From Delphinapterus leucas (Eukaryota; Chordata; Mammalia; Artiodactyla; Monodontidae), in NCBI RefSeq assembly GCF_002288925.2, contig NW_022098050.1, positions 9,672,884 through 9,736,883 of the forward strand: DNA of 64,000 nucleotides. The letters run 5' to 3'. Positions 11,779 to 22,287 of the stretch are shown piece by piece. The notes below the pieces were generated by a model. The model was not told where the DNA came from, made no database searches, and was given only the letters and a program-made list of their open reading frames with translations. Both the position numbers and the translations under genes were made by a program. Position 1 is the first letter of the stretch. Each line of letters opens with the position of its first letter.

Positions 11779-12104
11779 TTAAAATTAATCTATTTATTTA
11801 TTTTTGGCTGCATTGGGTCTTCGTTGCTGCACACGGCTTTCTCTAGTTGTGGCACATGGGGGCTACTCTTCATTGCAGTGAGTGGACTTCTCACTGTGAT
11901 GGCTTCTCTTGTTGCGGAGCACAGGCTCTGGGCACGTGGGCTTCAGTAGTTGTGGTACGTGGGCTCTAGAGTGCAGGCTCAGTAGTTGTGGCACATGGGC
12001 TTAGTTGCCCCGCGGCATGTGGGATCCTCCCAGACCAGGCCTCGAACCTGTGTCCCCTGCGTTGGCAGGCAGATTCTTAACCACTGCGCCACCAGGGAAG
12101 TCCC
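11779..12104 (-). mobile_element. CHR-type tRNA-derived SINE, long form
   Basis: The tRNA-like head is at the right (reverse complement of GGGACTTCCCTGGTGGCGCA) and an A/T-rich tail at the left. Flanks TGGTCACCTGTTTTTT (11763-11778) and TGGTCACCCGTTTTTT (12105-12120) form a 16-bp TSD with one mismatch. All frames here are SINE read-through. Confidence 0.88.
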
Positions 12105-12120
12105 TGGTCACCCGTTTTTT

Positions 12121-12610
12121 AACCTGCTGGAATGTATTCTCTCAGGCAGCTTTTCCCCATGTTCCATTGATATGGAACACCCACTGAGGTTGGTAACCTC
12201 ATTCTTGGTGGGCTCCACGAGAGTTGTATGGATATCCTTAGCATCCATATGTCCACACTCACACTACCCGCACTAGTCCCTTCTATATTGTGCAGATTGG
12301 AACAGGCCCTGACTCTACGGAACCACCTAAGGCCGGAGGAAAAATTTCCCTCAGGTGAGTCTCCAAGTTCTAAAACTGAACCCTGGCTTTAACTACCATC
12401 AAGGCCATCATGTGCCCACAGTGATTCAGGTCAGCTCCCTGTGAGCAAACCTTTCTATATTTGGTCAATTTTGTCTGCTCCTCTCTTGTAGTTTACAGTG
12501 GAGTGCACAAGCAAAGCACTTTTCATACTATGTCACAGGATTTGCTCTTTGCCTTGGAGAAATGTTCCTACAATTCATTCTATTTGCATGTGCAATGGTC
12601 ACCATCTTGC
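12121..12610. other. Unassigned DNA
   Basis: No supported gene. The frame running in from the SINE (11986-12276) is chance. Confidence 0.4.
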
Positions 12611-15385
12611 GTCTCCTTTTATTTAAACTTTTAATTTTGAGATAGTTGTAGATTTACATGCAGTTGTAGGAAACAAGTCAGAAAAAAATTGTGTACCCTT
12701 TACCTAGTTTCTCCCAATGGTAGTATCTTGAAAACTGTAGTAAAATAGCAAAGCCAGGATACTGACATTGAAACAGTCCAGGAACAGAACATTTTCATCA
12801 CCACAGGAGTCCGTCCTGTTGTCCGTTTATAGTTATATCCACCACCTTACCTCCCTTCACCTGACCCCCTGGCAACCACTAATTTGTTCTCCATTTCTAA
12901 AATTTTACCTCTTCAGAATGTTAGGTAGCTAGAATAATACAGCATGTAACCATTTGGAATTGGCTTTTTTTTTTCCACTTAGCATAATTCTCTAGAGATT
13001 CATCAAAGTTTTTATGTTTATCAATAGTCTGTTGCTTTTTATTGCTGAGTAGTATTCAATGATATGAATATATTACCACTTGGTTAACCATTTACCTGTT
13101 GAAGGACATTTGGGTTATCTTCCAGTTTTGGACTATCACATTTGTGTAAGGTTTTTGTGTGAATTTTAAGTTTTCATGTTATGAGTGCAATTACTGGTTC
13201 ATATGGTAATTTCATGTTTAGTTTGTTTAAGAGACTGCCAGATCAACTTACGAATGACTGTACCATTCTACATTCCTACCAACAATGTATGAGTGATCCA
13301 GTTTTTCCATGTGCTTGTCAGCATTTTGGTGTTATCAATATTTTTTTTATTTTATTATTTTTAAAATTTATTTATTTATTTACTTTTGGCTGCATTGGCT
13401 CTTCGTTGCTGCGCGCGGGCTTTCTCTAGTTGCGGCGAGCAGGGGTTACTCTTCATTACGGTGCGCAAGCTTCTCATTGCAGTGGCTTCTCTTGTTGCGG
13501 AGCACGGGCTCTAGGCACGCAGGCTTCAGTAGTTGTGGCACATGGGCTTAGCTGTTCCGCGGCACGTGGGGCTCTTCCCAGACCAGGGCTGAAACCCGTG
13601 TCCCCTGCATTGGCAGGCGGATTCTTAACCACTGTGCCACCAGAGAAACCCAGTATTTTTTACTTTAGCTCTTCTGATAAGTATGTAGTGATATCTCATT
13701 GTCGTTTAAATTTGCATTTCTCTAATGGCTAATGATATTGAATATCTTTTCATGTGTTTATTTTTATCTAGGTATCTTTTTTGGCGAAATGCTTGTTTAT
13801 GTCTTTTGCCCATTTTCTAATTGGATTGATTATTTCTTTACTGTTGCATTTGAGAGTTCCTTATTTATTCTGGATACAAGTCCTTTGTCAGATATATGTT
13901 TTGAAAATATTTGAATAAATTCTATTGATCTGCCCTCAAGTTCACTGATTCTACAATATCTTCTCTCATCTCTACTGTACTATTGAACCCTCCAGTGAGC
14001 TTTTATTTCTCATAATTTTCACTTCTTAATTTCCATTTAGTTTTTTATAACTTCTGTCTCTTTGCTGAGATTTTTAAAAATCATTTTTCACTTGTTTCAA
14101 TATAATTTGTAATTGTTTACTGAATCTTTCTCAGATAATTCCAACCCCTGACTCATCTCAGCATTGACATCAATTAAGTGTTTTTTTTTTCCTTCAGGTT
14201 GTGATTTTCTTGGTTCCTGATGAGGAGGGATTTTCGATTGTACATTGGAAATTTTGGCTATTACACTAGGAGACTAAAAAGTTAAGTCCCCACTAACTTT
14301 TTAATTTTAACAGGCATTCACTTTATTGAGATTTAGCATGCAGGTCCTGGCCTAATTTGGGGACTGTGGTTCCAATGACAATATAATTTTCAGAGCCTTT
14401 GTGGTCCTATTTTTGTCCACTTGGCTTATATCATGTCACTGGGGCTCTCATTGATCCTTGCCAGTGTTGTTTGAGGGAGCTGAAGAAGTTTGCTCAGGCT
14501 TGGCTGTCTGGATCTTGTAGGTGGGGGAAGGGAGTCTCCCTTCTTCAGGGTTGAAGGGTGTTTCCTGGTGCTTGTTCTAGCAGGTTCCTCCTGTCTGGGG
14601 GGGATGACGAGTGCCTCCCTAGTTGGGTGCTTGTCGCGAGAGTTCCTCTGAGTGTCTGTGAGTGGGGGCAGGGATAGTCTTAGGCCTGCAAGGACAAATA
14701 GGCTTCCTGGGTTGAGTGCATCCTGTCGCAGTTTCCCCCCCACCCCCACCTGTGGAAGATGGAGAGCACATCCCAGGCTACATACACAATTACTGTGGCA
14801 TGATCCACTTGTTAATCTCCCCTCTTCGACCAGTCTGCACACAGACAGTGTCTCTGGGTGTAGGAGGGGAGCCTCAGGTCCAATGGGGAAGCAAAATGCT
14901 TTCCCAGTTGGCACTCGTGCTGTTGACCCCCTTTGCCAGAGCCCTATAGTTGTGTGGTGTCTCTAGGTGGGGGAGGTGAGTCTCCAACAGGGTAAGGATA
15001 GAGAGTGCTTACCCTAGTAATTTATTGTCAGTAGGGTTTCCAATTGATTCCCCTTGCTGGTTCTGCCAGGTGCACATAATAATGTCAGTGGGACTCCTGT
15101 TCCATCTGGGGGAGGAGTGAGCCTATCTGGGCTGCCTTTTCTCTTAATAGGTTAGGGGTTAAGATATGCCAGGTCTGGGTGGCCTTCCTGGCCTTCTTCT
15201 GTTGGGTGGTGGTTCAAAAGATGCCCTGCCACTGTTGTGTTTCTCCAGTCTTGTGGTCCATCTTCCACCTTTCAGAGTTTTTCTTTGATTGTCTCTTGAG
15301 TTGTTTTTAGGGGTCATAGTCATGTTTAGCAGGGAGCAGAGAGAGATATGTCTACATCATCTTGTCTGGATGTCTCACCTTTCTT
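12611..15385 (-). mobile_element. Old L1M-type LINE, internally deleted, with 5' UTR
   Basis: Read on the minus strand, the GC-richer 5' UTR lies at about 14400-15385, ORF1-like or 5' material at 13920-14400, and the ORF2 C-terminal part plus 3' end at 12611-13915. The plus strand shows antisense hallmarks of the 3' end (TTTCATCACCACAGGAGTCC, TATTGCTGAGTAGTATTCAA). Most of ORF2, including the reverse transcriptase, is missing at about 13918. A CHR SINE interrupts it. The 162-aa minus-strand frame (14426-14914) lies in the 5' UTR and shows no domain. Confidence 0.65.
13355..13650 (-). mobile_element. CHR-type tRNA-derived SINE inside old L1
   Basis: Same long form as the copy at 11.8 kb, head at the right and T-rich tail at the left. 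Flanks CAATATTTTTTTTATTTTA and CAGTATTTTTTACTTTA are an imperfect TSD. Confidence 0.82.
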
Positions 15386-15689
15386 TTTTATATATAATCT
15401 CTATTTTAGCATTCCTAGTAATTTTACAAGTCTCTTCACTATCACTTTTGACTTTATCACTGTTTTTGCACTTATCGGATGTTAAAGAATTAATATTTGT
15501 AAAGCATCTTAGAACCAAGTACAAAGTCAGCAAATATGCATCCATCTAACAAATACTGTGAGAATAGACACCAAAACGTTGGCACATAAGCACTAAAAAT
15601 ATAGTAATCATGCTTTTTCTATAGAGCAGGACTTTCTTTGTTCTTATGTAAGCTTGTAAGTAAAGAGGACTTACGTGTTTGAAATCATA
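15386..15689. other. Unassigned DNA
   Basis: Nothing recognised. Confidence 0.4.
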
Positions 15690-15783
15690 GTGATCATTTA
15701 TTGAGTTCTTACTGTCCCTGGGTAGTATGCTAAGGTCTTTAGTATATTAACTCACTAACTCTTGACAATAACCATATTTGATA
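15690..15783 (-). mobile_element. MIR SINE, first half
   Basis: Antisense MIR core ('ttattgagttcttactgtccctgg', 'actcactaactcttgacaat'). It continues at 16269 beyond the MLT1 insertion. Confidence 0.6.
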
Positions 15784-16268
15784 GTGTAATGGTTGAATAG
15801 TGTCCTGCCAAATTGACAGCCCAAGTCCTAACCCCCTATACTGGTGAATGTGACATTTTTTGGAAAAAGGATCTTTGCAGATGTAATTAAATTAAGGATC
15901 CCAAAATGAAATCATCCTGGATTAGGGTGGGCTGTAAATTCAATGACTAGTCTCCATATAAGAGAAAGGAGAGGGAGTTTTTGAGATACAGAGAAGGTCT
16001 GTGTGAGACCTTCAGACAGGTCTGGTTCCGAAGCAGAGACTGGAGTTATATAGCCCTAAGCCAGGGAACATCAAGGTTTGCCTGCAGCTACCTGAAGCTA
16101 GGAGTGAGGCATGGAATGGATTCTCTCTCAGAGCCTCCAGAAGTAACCAACTCTGCCGACATTTTGATTTTGGACTTCTGGCTTCCAGAACTGTGAGAGA
16201 ATACATTTCCGTTGTTTTAAGCCACCAAGTTTGTGGTCATTTGTTGACAGACTCAGGAAACTAATACA
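15784..16268 (+). mobile_element. MLT1 LTR (ERVL-MaLR) inserted in a MIR
   Basis: A full-length-looking solo LTR. The 5' part reads AAGTCCTAACCCCCTATACTG; the 3' part has GACTTCTGGCTTCCAGAACT, GTTTTAAGCCACCAAGTTTG and ends GGAAACTAATACA. The frame at 15981-16196 is not a gene. Confidence 0.8.
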
Positions 16269-16405
16269 GGTGTATTATTATATATCTCCATTTTATAGAT
16301 GAGGAAACATGGTTGGAAATGTTAAATGACTTGCATATATCCACACAGCTAGTAAGTGGTGGAGGTGGGAATTAAACCCAAGACTATCCACTACAAAGCT
16401 TGTAT
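16269..16405 (-). mobile_element. MIR SINE, second half
   Basis: Antisense MIR ('ccattttatagatgaggaaac', 'cacacagctagtaagtgg'), continuing the copy interrupted at 15783. Confidence 0.75.
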
Positions 16406-17184
16406 TTTCAATCTTAACTTTCTAAAATATCATTCATAACAGGTTTAAACAGCACCAAAGCCTCCACACTTCTCACTCCCCCAACCCTTTCTTCAGAGGT
16501 CTTTCCCTATTCCAAGAGACTTCCGTTGCTCTTAAGCTGTTCCTGCTTCATGTTGCTAGTAGAGATGATTGATTCACCTCATGGTTCGGTATTACTGACC
16601 CTCACTTCTTCCATCTCAAGGCAAATTTAAAGCGGTTCTAGAGGAGAGGGCAGTGCTTAACACAAAGGAAAAGCTTCTGATAGGCAGTCTTCAGGCCATG
16701 AGCAGCCAATCAGAAGTAGAGATGCTTTTAGGCTGAGCAGGGTCTGTCAGTTCATGTCACCCGTGCTGATGCCTTGTTTCCACCACACTTAAAGCCATTC
16801 CAGCCATTGTTTTGAGGATCAGGCTATAGCAAAAGATACTTGCCTCCTGAAACTCAGTCTGTGGGCCCCGGAAGTGAGCCAGAGCTGTCATGCAATTTGT
16901 CCCTTGTCAAGAAACCTTGTATCAGGTGCTGGGGAGAAAAGAAGCAATTGTTACTTCCCTGTGGTTCTTCTAAAAATGTTTCTTTGTTAATAGGATGTCA
17001 TTAAACATTATGCACAATTGGCTGGATATTTAAATTATAGATGAAAACTTTTTTTTTTTGTAAAATGTGTGCATGTAAAAATAAACCAATGTGTAAGAAC
17101 AGAGTGCCTAAGCAGCGGACGGCACGCTGTGGGGCTGGGCATCCTGATGTTATGTCTGCCATCAAATTTGGTGTCACTGAGTAA
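16406..17184. other. Single-copy DNA, possibly conserved non-coding
   Basis: No repeat or gene recognised. It includes a CCAAT motif (CAGCCAATCAGAAG near 16704) and an AT-rich homeobox-site-like patch near 16990-17045 (CATTAAACATTATGCACAATT). A regulatory role is only a guess. Confidence 0.25.
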
Positions 17185-17250
17185 GTTGTTTCAATATCAT
17201 ATACTTATTAAGCACCTACTGTGTGCTAGGCATTGTTCTGGCTGATTCTC
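17185..17250 (-). mobile_element. MIR fragment
   Basis: Antisense MIR end ('tattaagcacctactgtgtgc', 'taggcattgttctgg'). Confidence 0.55.
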
Positions 17251-17369
17251 CGCTTAGTGTCAGCTACATGGGATAAATTCTTAATTCACCAATCCTCTGA
17301 ATATAGCTAAGATGAAGCAGAATATCATTTTTTTTGCTTCTTCTGGCAGGAGTTAAGAAAAATGGGAGC

Positions 17370-17573
17370 GGGCTTCCCTGGTGGCGCAGTGGTTGAGAGT
17401 CCGCCTGCCGATGCAGGGGACACGGGTTCGTGCCCCGGTCCGGGAAGATCCCACATGCCACGGAGCAGCTAGGCCCGTGAGCCATGGCCACTGAGCCTGC
17501 GCGTCCGGAGCCTGTGCTCCGCAATGGGAGGGGCCACAACAGTGAGAGGCCCGCATACCGCAAAAAAAAAAAA
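17370..17573 (+). mobile_element. Cetacean CHR-2-like SINE
   Basis: About 204 bp, starting GGGCTTCCCTGGTGGCGCAG, with a Pol III A-box-like segment at its head, a B-box-like GGTTCGTGCC at 17425-17434, and the end GCATACCGCAAAAA. A perfect 15-bp TSD AAGAAAAATGGGAGC is at 17355-17369 and 17574-17588. This form is a main reason for calling the host cetacean. Confidence 0.93.
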
Positions 17574-17588
17574 AAGAAAAATGGGAGC

Positions 17589-18219
17589 ACATAGTTCTAC
17601 ACTAGAGCCAAGTAAATCTGACACTGAATTCTGTTTTAACCTTGACCTCTCCAAATGGAAATTTTTCCACATTCATTCAGCTGACAACCTTGAACAAATG
17701 GATCAGTGGTTAGAAGTCAAAGAGAGAGTTAGCAACCAGTTCTTTTCTGAAAGACTAGCCAAAGAACTGTTTCTAGAATACTAGCTAATTACTTAAATGT
17801 TGCTGGAAAAAATGTTCTAGTGCATATCAGTTAAATTGCTTGGATAAACATGGGCATATAAAACCTTATCAGTGTAATCATATCTTAGAAAATGTGAGCT
17901 TGTGCCCCAGTATCCTTCTCTTTGAGAACTTTAAAGAACAAAATGTTCCCTTGACAGTGAAGCACTTCATGTGGCAAGAGCCCCCATGGGTAAAGCCTAG
18001 TATGGGAGCAGAAACCAATGCTGTAATTGAACAATCTCTACAGCTTGTTATATGGTCTAGTTAGTGATGGAGAAGATCCCTGATTCAAGAGCAGACCCAG
18101 TAGAGAGGCAGTCTTTGAACTGCAAGCCACCATGTGCTGGTTGTAAAATGTGGCATGATTGGAATTCAACAGGGGATTGGCTCTAGAAAATACTGTGTAT
18201 ACAACATACCCAGTGTCAA
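17589..18219. other. Unassigned DNA
   Basis: No repeat recognised. The small frames at 17524-17784 and 17840-18064 start in or after the SINE and have no domain. I see no splice-site or codon signature that would support an exon. Confidence 0.4.
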
Positions 18220-18235
18220 AGGTAAGAATATTCTT

Positions 18236-20093
18236 TTTCTTTCTTTTAACATCGTTATTGGAGCATAATTGCTTTCAATGGTGTGTTAGTTTCTGCTTTA
18301 TAACACAGTGAATCAGTTATACATATACATAAATCGCCATATCTCCTCCCTCTTGCGTCTCCCTCCCTCCCACCCCTCTAGGGGGTCACAAAGCACCGAG
18401 CTGATCTCCCTGTGCTATGCGGCTGCTTCCCACTAGCTATCTACCTTACGTTTGGTAGTGTATATAAGTCCATGTCACTCTCTCACTTCGTCCCAGCTTA
18501 CCCTTTCCCCTCCCTGTGTCCTCAAGTCCATTCTCTATGTCTGCGTCTTTATTCCTTTCCTGCCCCTAGGTTCTTCAGAACCTTTTTTTTTTTTTTTTCA
18601 GATTCCATATACCATATATATGTGTTAGCATATGGTATTTGTTTTTCTCTTTCTGACTTACTTCACTCTGTATGACAGCCTCTAGGTCCATCCAGCTCAC
18701 TACAAATAACTCAATTTCGTTTCTTTTTAGGGCTGAGTAATATTCCATTGTATATATGTGCCACATCTTCTTTATCCATTCATCTGTCAATGGACACTTA
18801 GATTGCTTCCGTGTCCTGGTCATTGTAAATAATGCTGCAGTGAACATTGTGGTACATGACTCTTTTTGAATTATGGTTTTCTCAGGGTGTATACCCAGTA
18901 GTGGGATTGCTGGGTCATATGGTAGTTCTATTTGTAGTTTTTTAAGGAACCTCCATACTGTTCTCCAGAGTGGCTGTATCCATTTACATCCCCACCAACA
19001 GTGCAAGAGGGTTTCCTTTTCTCCACACCCTCTCCAGCATTTGTTTGTAGATTTTTCGATGATGGCCATTCTGACTGGTGTGAGGTGATACCTCATTGTA
19101 GTTTTGATTTCATTTCTCTAATGATTAGAGATGTTGAGCATCTTTTCATGTGTTTGTTGGCAATCTGTATATCTTCTTTGGAGAAATGTCTATTTAGGTC
19201 TTCTGCCCATTTTTAGATTGGGTTGTTTGTTTCTTGATATTGAGCTGCATGAGCTGCTTGTATATTTTGGAAAGTAATCCTCTGTCAGTTGCTTCATTTG
19301 CAAATATTTTCTCCCATTCTGAGGGTTGTCTTTTCGTCTTGTTTATGGTTTCCCTTGCTGTGCAAAAGCTTTTAAGTTTCATTAGGTCCCAGTTGTTTAT
19401 TTTTGTTTTTATTTCCATTTCTCTAGGAGGTGGGTCAAAAAGGGTCTTGCTGTGATGTATGTCACAGAGTGTTCTGTCTATGTTTTCCTCTAAGAGTTTT
19501 ATAGTGTCTGGCCTTACATTTAGATCATTAATCCATTTTGAGCTTATTTTTGTGTATGGTGTTAGGGAGTGTTCTAATTTCATTCTTTTACGTGTAGTTG
19601 TCCAGTTTTCCCAGCACCACTTCTTGAAGAGGCTGTCTTTTCTCCATTGTATATTCTTGCCTCCTTTATCAGGGATAAGGTGACCATATGTGTGTGGGTT
19701 TATCTCTGGGCTTTCTATCCTGTTCCATGGATCTATATTTTTGTTTTTGTGCCAGTACCATACTGTCTTGATTACTGTAGCTTTGTAGTATAGTCTGAAG
19801 TCCAGCAGCCTGATTCCTCCAGCTCCATTTTTCTTTCTGAAGATTGCTTTGGCTCTTCAGGGTCTTTTGTGTTTCCATGCAAATTTTGAAATTTTTTGTT
19901 CTAGTTCTGTGAAAAATGCCAGTGGTAGTTTGATAGGGATTGCATTTAATGTGCAGATTGCTTCGGGTAGTATAATCATTTTCACAATGTTGATTTTTCA
20001 AATCTATGAACTTGGTATATCTCTCCATCTGTTTGTATCATCTTAAATTTATTTCAACAGTGTCTTATAGTTTTCTGCATACAGGTCTTTTGT
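18236..20093 (-). mobile_element. Young 5'-truncated L1
   Basis: The 3' 1.86 kb of an L1: on the minus strand, the ORF2 C-terminal half, then the 3' UTR, with a short T-rich stretch at the left edge representing the tail. A perfect 16-bp TSD AGGTAAGAATATTCTT is at 18220-18235 and 20094-20109. It is a simple 5'-truncated target-primed insertion. Confidence 0.93.
18575..19583 (-). pseudogene. L1 ORF2 C-terminal remnant
   Basis: Two open segments on the minus strand (19194-19583 and 18575-19096) cover the ORF2 C-terminal region. The latter contains the Cys-rich box CWRGCGEKE and the [16 protein letters not shown] segment near the terminus. A stop and frame break separate them. The reverse-transcriptase domain lies upstream of the truncation and is absent, so the element is dead. 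Confidence 0.85.
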
Positions 20094-20109
20094 AGGTAAG
20101 AATATTCTT

Positions 20110-21530
20110 GATGGTAGAGGGTTATTCTGAAAGGGTCAGTTGTGTGATATAATGATGGTGATGAAGCAAACAAATCTTATGGGGTCACATAGCATCTGAC
20201 ACACACAGGCAACAAGGACCTCCCAGGTCTGAAGGAACAGCATAAATAAAAGAAAAGTATGTTGAATATTCCAGTCATTTTTATTTGCCCAATTGATTAG
20301 TAGGAATTCATGTCAAATTCTGACATGAATCTAGGAAACTCCTTTAGTGAGTCAAAGGCCCCATCAAACAGGAATAATTTTTTTCCTGAGGGTGGAGTGG
20401 CAGTGATGTGTTGGTGAGGATGTAAAGCTCAGAAAAAAGATGACCTTCTTTCTTAAATGTTAAATTTACTTAAATTTGGGAAAAACTATTATTTTTACTA
20501 GTGTGTGCCCTATTAGAGAGTAGATATTTTTTCTTCTCCAGTAGAAGAAGCAAATTGATACTTGCCACACATGCAGAGCTTGATCCCTGTGGAGAAGATA
20601 CTTGAGGGGTTCCTTTTAATTAAGCCAGTGGAAGGGAAGCCCAGGAGAATGATATCATGCACTCTCATTTAAGTTGGCAAAGCCATCTTCTACTCCAGAT
20701 GACCTAGCCCAGGAAGAGTTCTGGGAGGTAGTAAGAAAGTTTGCATGAGGAGTTATGGGGACCTCCATCTCTTTGTCTGCAATTCTTGGTCAGAGGGTCT
20801 CCAGCTTTTTCCATCTGCAGACACTTTTTCACTGGCCAGGTCTGGAAGTAGTCAGGAGGATGACCTGCATGCTCCCCAGTCCTTAACATGCCAAAGTCAG
20901 GGTTCCCCAGTATTAGATGTCTATCAAAAGCTTGGGTCTCTATGGCTTTCTAACTACCATCACCCTTTCCTGATTCTTATCCTGTGTCTTTCAGAGCACT
21001 TCAGTCATGTACCCTGCCTGCCTCCCACACTGGTGCATTAACATGCTCACTGAAGCTGTTCCCTCCCCCTCCCCCTGACAAGAGACCCATCTCTCAGTGA
21101 CAGTTCTTCAGGAACAGGACAGATGACTTGTCCAATTGTGTGCTCCTGTTTTGAGTCTGAAACTGCTGGAAGGTTTGGGGAGTAGAGATGGATCTATCTC
21201 TTTCTGTGCTACTGTTTGAGGAACCTGTGGTTTGGGATCAGGACTGAAGAGAGTCAAGAGTGTGAGGGTCTAAGAGCAGAATTCCACCTCTGCGTGGCTC
21301 TGCAGTTTAGAGCCAGAAAGGGAACAAGCAGGATGGTGACAGCCAGATGATTCATGTGATTCCACAAAGGGCAGTCATTCTTAATCACACTTAATCACCT
21401 TGACTGGGACCATATCCTCCCCTGGTGAGAAGCAATGGGAATTTCTAGTGTTAATTTAAATTATTTTTTTAACTTAAAAAAATTGAATCTTAAGAGGCCA
21501 GCTTTTATATCAATTTCAATAGCCCTCAAT
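20110..21530. other. Unassigned single-copy DNA
   Basis: No repeat or gene recognised over about 1.4 kb. Frames of 60-98 aa near 20704-21041 overlap on opposite strands without domain or splice evidence. Confidence 0.4.
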
Positions 21531-21531
21531 C

Positions 21532-21532
<1 letters not shown>

Positions 21533-21564
<32 letters not shown>

Positions 21565-21608
21565 CATTCATTTATCATTGATCTATCGTCACCTATCTAT
21601 CTATCATC
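21533..21608. repeat. (TCTA)n microsatellite
   Basis: Tetranucleotide TCTA/CTAT array with some interruptions, immediately before MER20. Confidence 0.92.
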
Positions 21609-21621
21609 TAGCTATCCATAT

Positions 21622-21848
21622 CAGGGTTTCTCAATCTTGGCGCTATTGAAGTTTGTTCCAGATAATTCCTTGTTGTGGCAGACTGCCCTGCGTTTTGTAG
21701 GATGTTTAGCAGCAGCATCCTTGGTCTCTACCTACTAGATGCCAGTGCATTGTGGCCTCTTTCTCAGTTGTGACAACCCCAAATGTCTCCAGACCTTGCC
21801 AAATGTCCTCTGGTGGGGAGCAGAATCACCCCTATTTGAGAACTGCTA
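21622..21848 (+). mobile_element. MER20 (hAT-Charlie MITE)
   Basis: It starts CAGGGTTTCTCAATCTTGGC, contains GTAGGATGTTTAGCAGCA and GTCTCCAGACCTTGCCAAAT, and ends TTGAGAACTGCTA (degraded TIR). The flanks ATCCATAT (21614-21621) and ATCTATAT (21849-21856) match at 7 of 8 bases. Confidence 0.85.
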
Positions 21849-21865
21849 ATCTATATCTCTCTCTA

Positions 21866-22130
21866 TAAAGCAAAGTGGTTAAGAGCACACACAGCCTCTG
21901 GAGTCAGAGTGCCTAGCTTTGAATCTGAACTCCACCTGGCTCACTAGTTATGAGTCCTTGGGCTTCTCTAAACCTTGGTTTTCTCATCTGTAAAAAGTGG
22001 ATAATAATAGTATCCACTTTAATAATAATAGTACCTACCTCACAGGGTTTCTGTGTGGTACTATTAAAAGAGTTAATATGTTTGTGAAGTACTTAGAGCA
22101 GTAACTCACATATATTGAGCACTATAGAAA
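21866..22130 (+). mobile_element. MIR SINE, near full length
   Basis: Sense orientation, with the tRNA-related head 'agtggttaagagcac', the core 'ttgaatctgaactccacc', 'ctcatctgtaaaa' and the tail region 'gcactat'. It is about 260 bp, the usual full length for MIR. Confidence 0.85.
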
Positions 22131-22182
22131 TTGTATCACTGGAATGTTAACATTTGATCAAGATTCTATCATTTAAAATAAA

Positions 22183-22287
22183 TAGAAGATGACAGAGTAG
22201 GAAGACCCTGAGCTCACCTCTTACGATTATTTACAGAGCAACTATTTATGAGAACCTGAAGATTGGCAGAAAATATTTTCCATGATT
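22183..22287 (+). mobile_element. Isolated L1 5' end
   Basis: It matches the extreme 5' end of an L1 5' UTR ('agagtaggaagaccctgagc', 'tttacagagcaactatttatga', 'gaagattggcagaaaa'). Nothing after it continues the element, so it is truncated at its 3' side, which is not normal for L1. Confidence 0.55.

Noticed and set aside
14426..14914. 162-aa minus frame opposite a 104-aa plus frame
   Set aside because: Both lie in the GC-rich 5' UTR of an old L1 and show no recognisable protein family.
17425..17434. tRNA gene signal (B-box)
   Set aside because: It belongs to a tRNA-derived SINE; no cloverleaf is present.
17264..17592. Several 67-108-aa frames rich in Arg, Pro, Cys
   Set aside because: Read-through of a CHR SINE. 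The same peptides recur at every SINE copy (32.3, 43.6, 51.5, 56.6 and 63.7 kb).
21533..21608. Possible CRISPR-like or spaced repeat array
   Set aside because: Plain tetranucleotide microsatellite with no spacers, in a mammalian genome.
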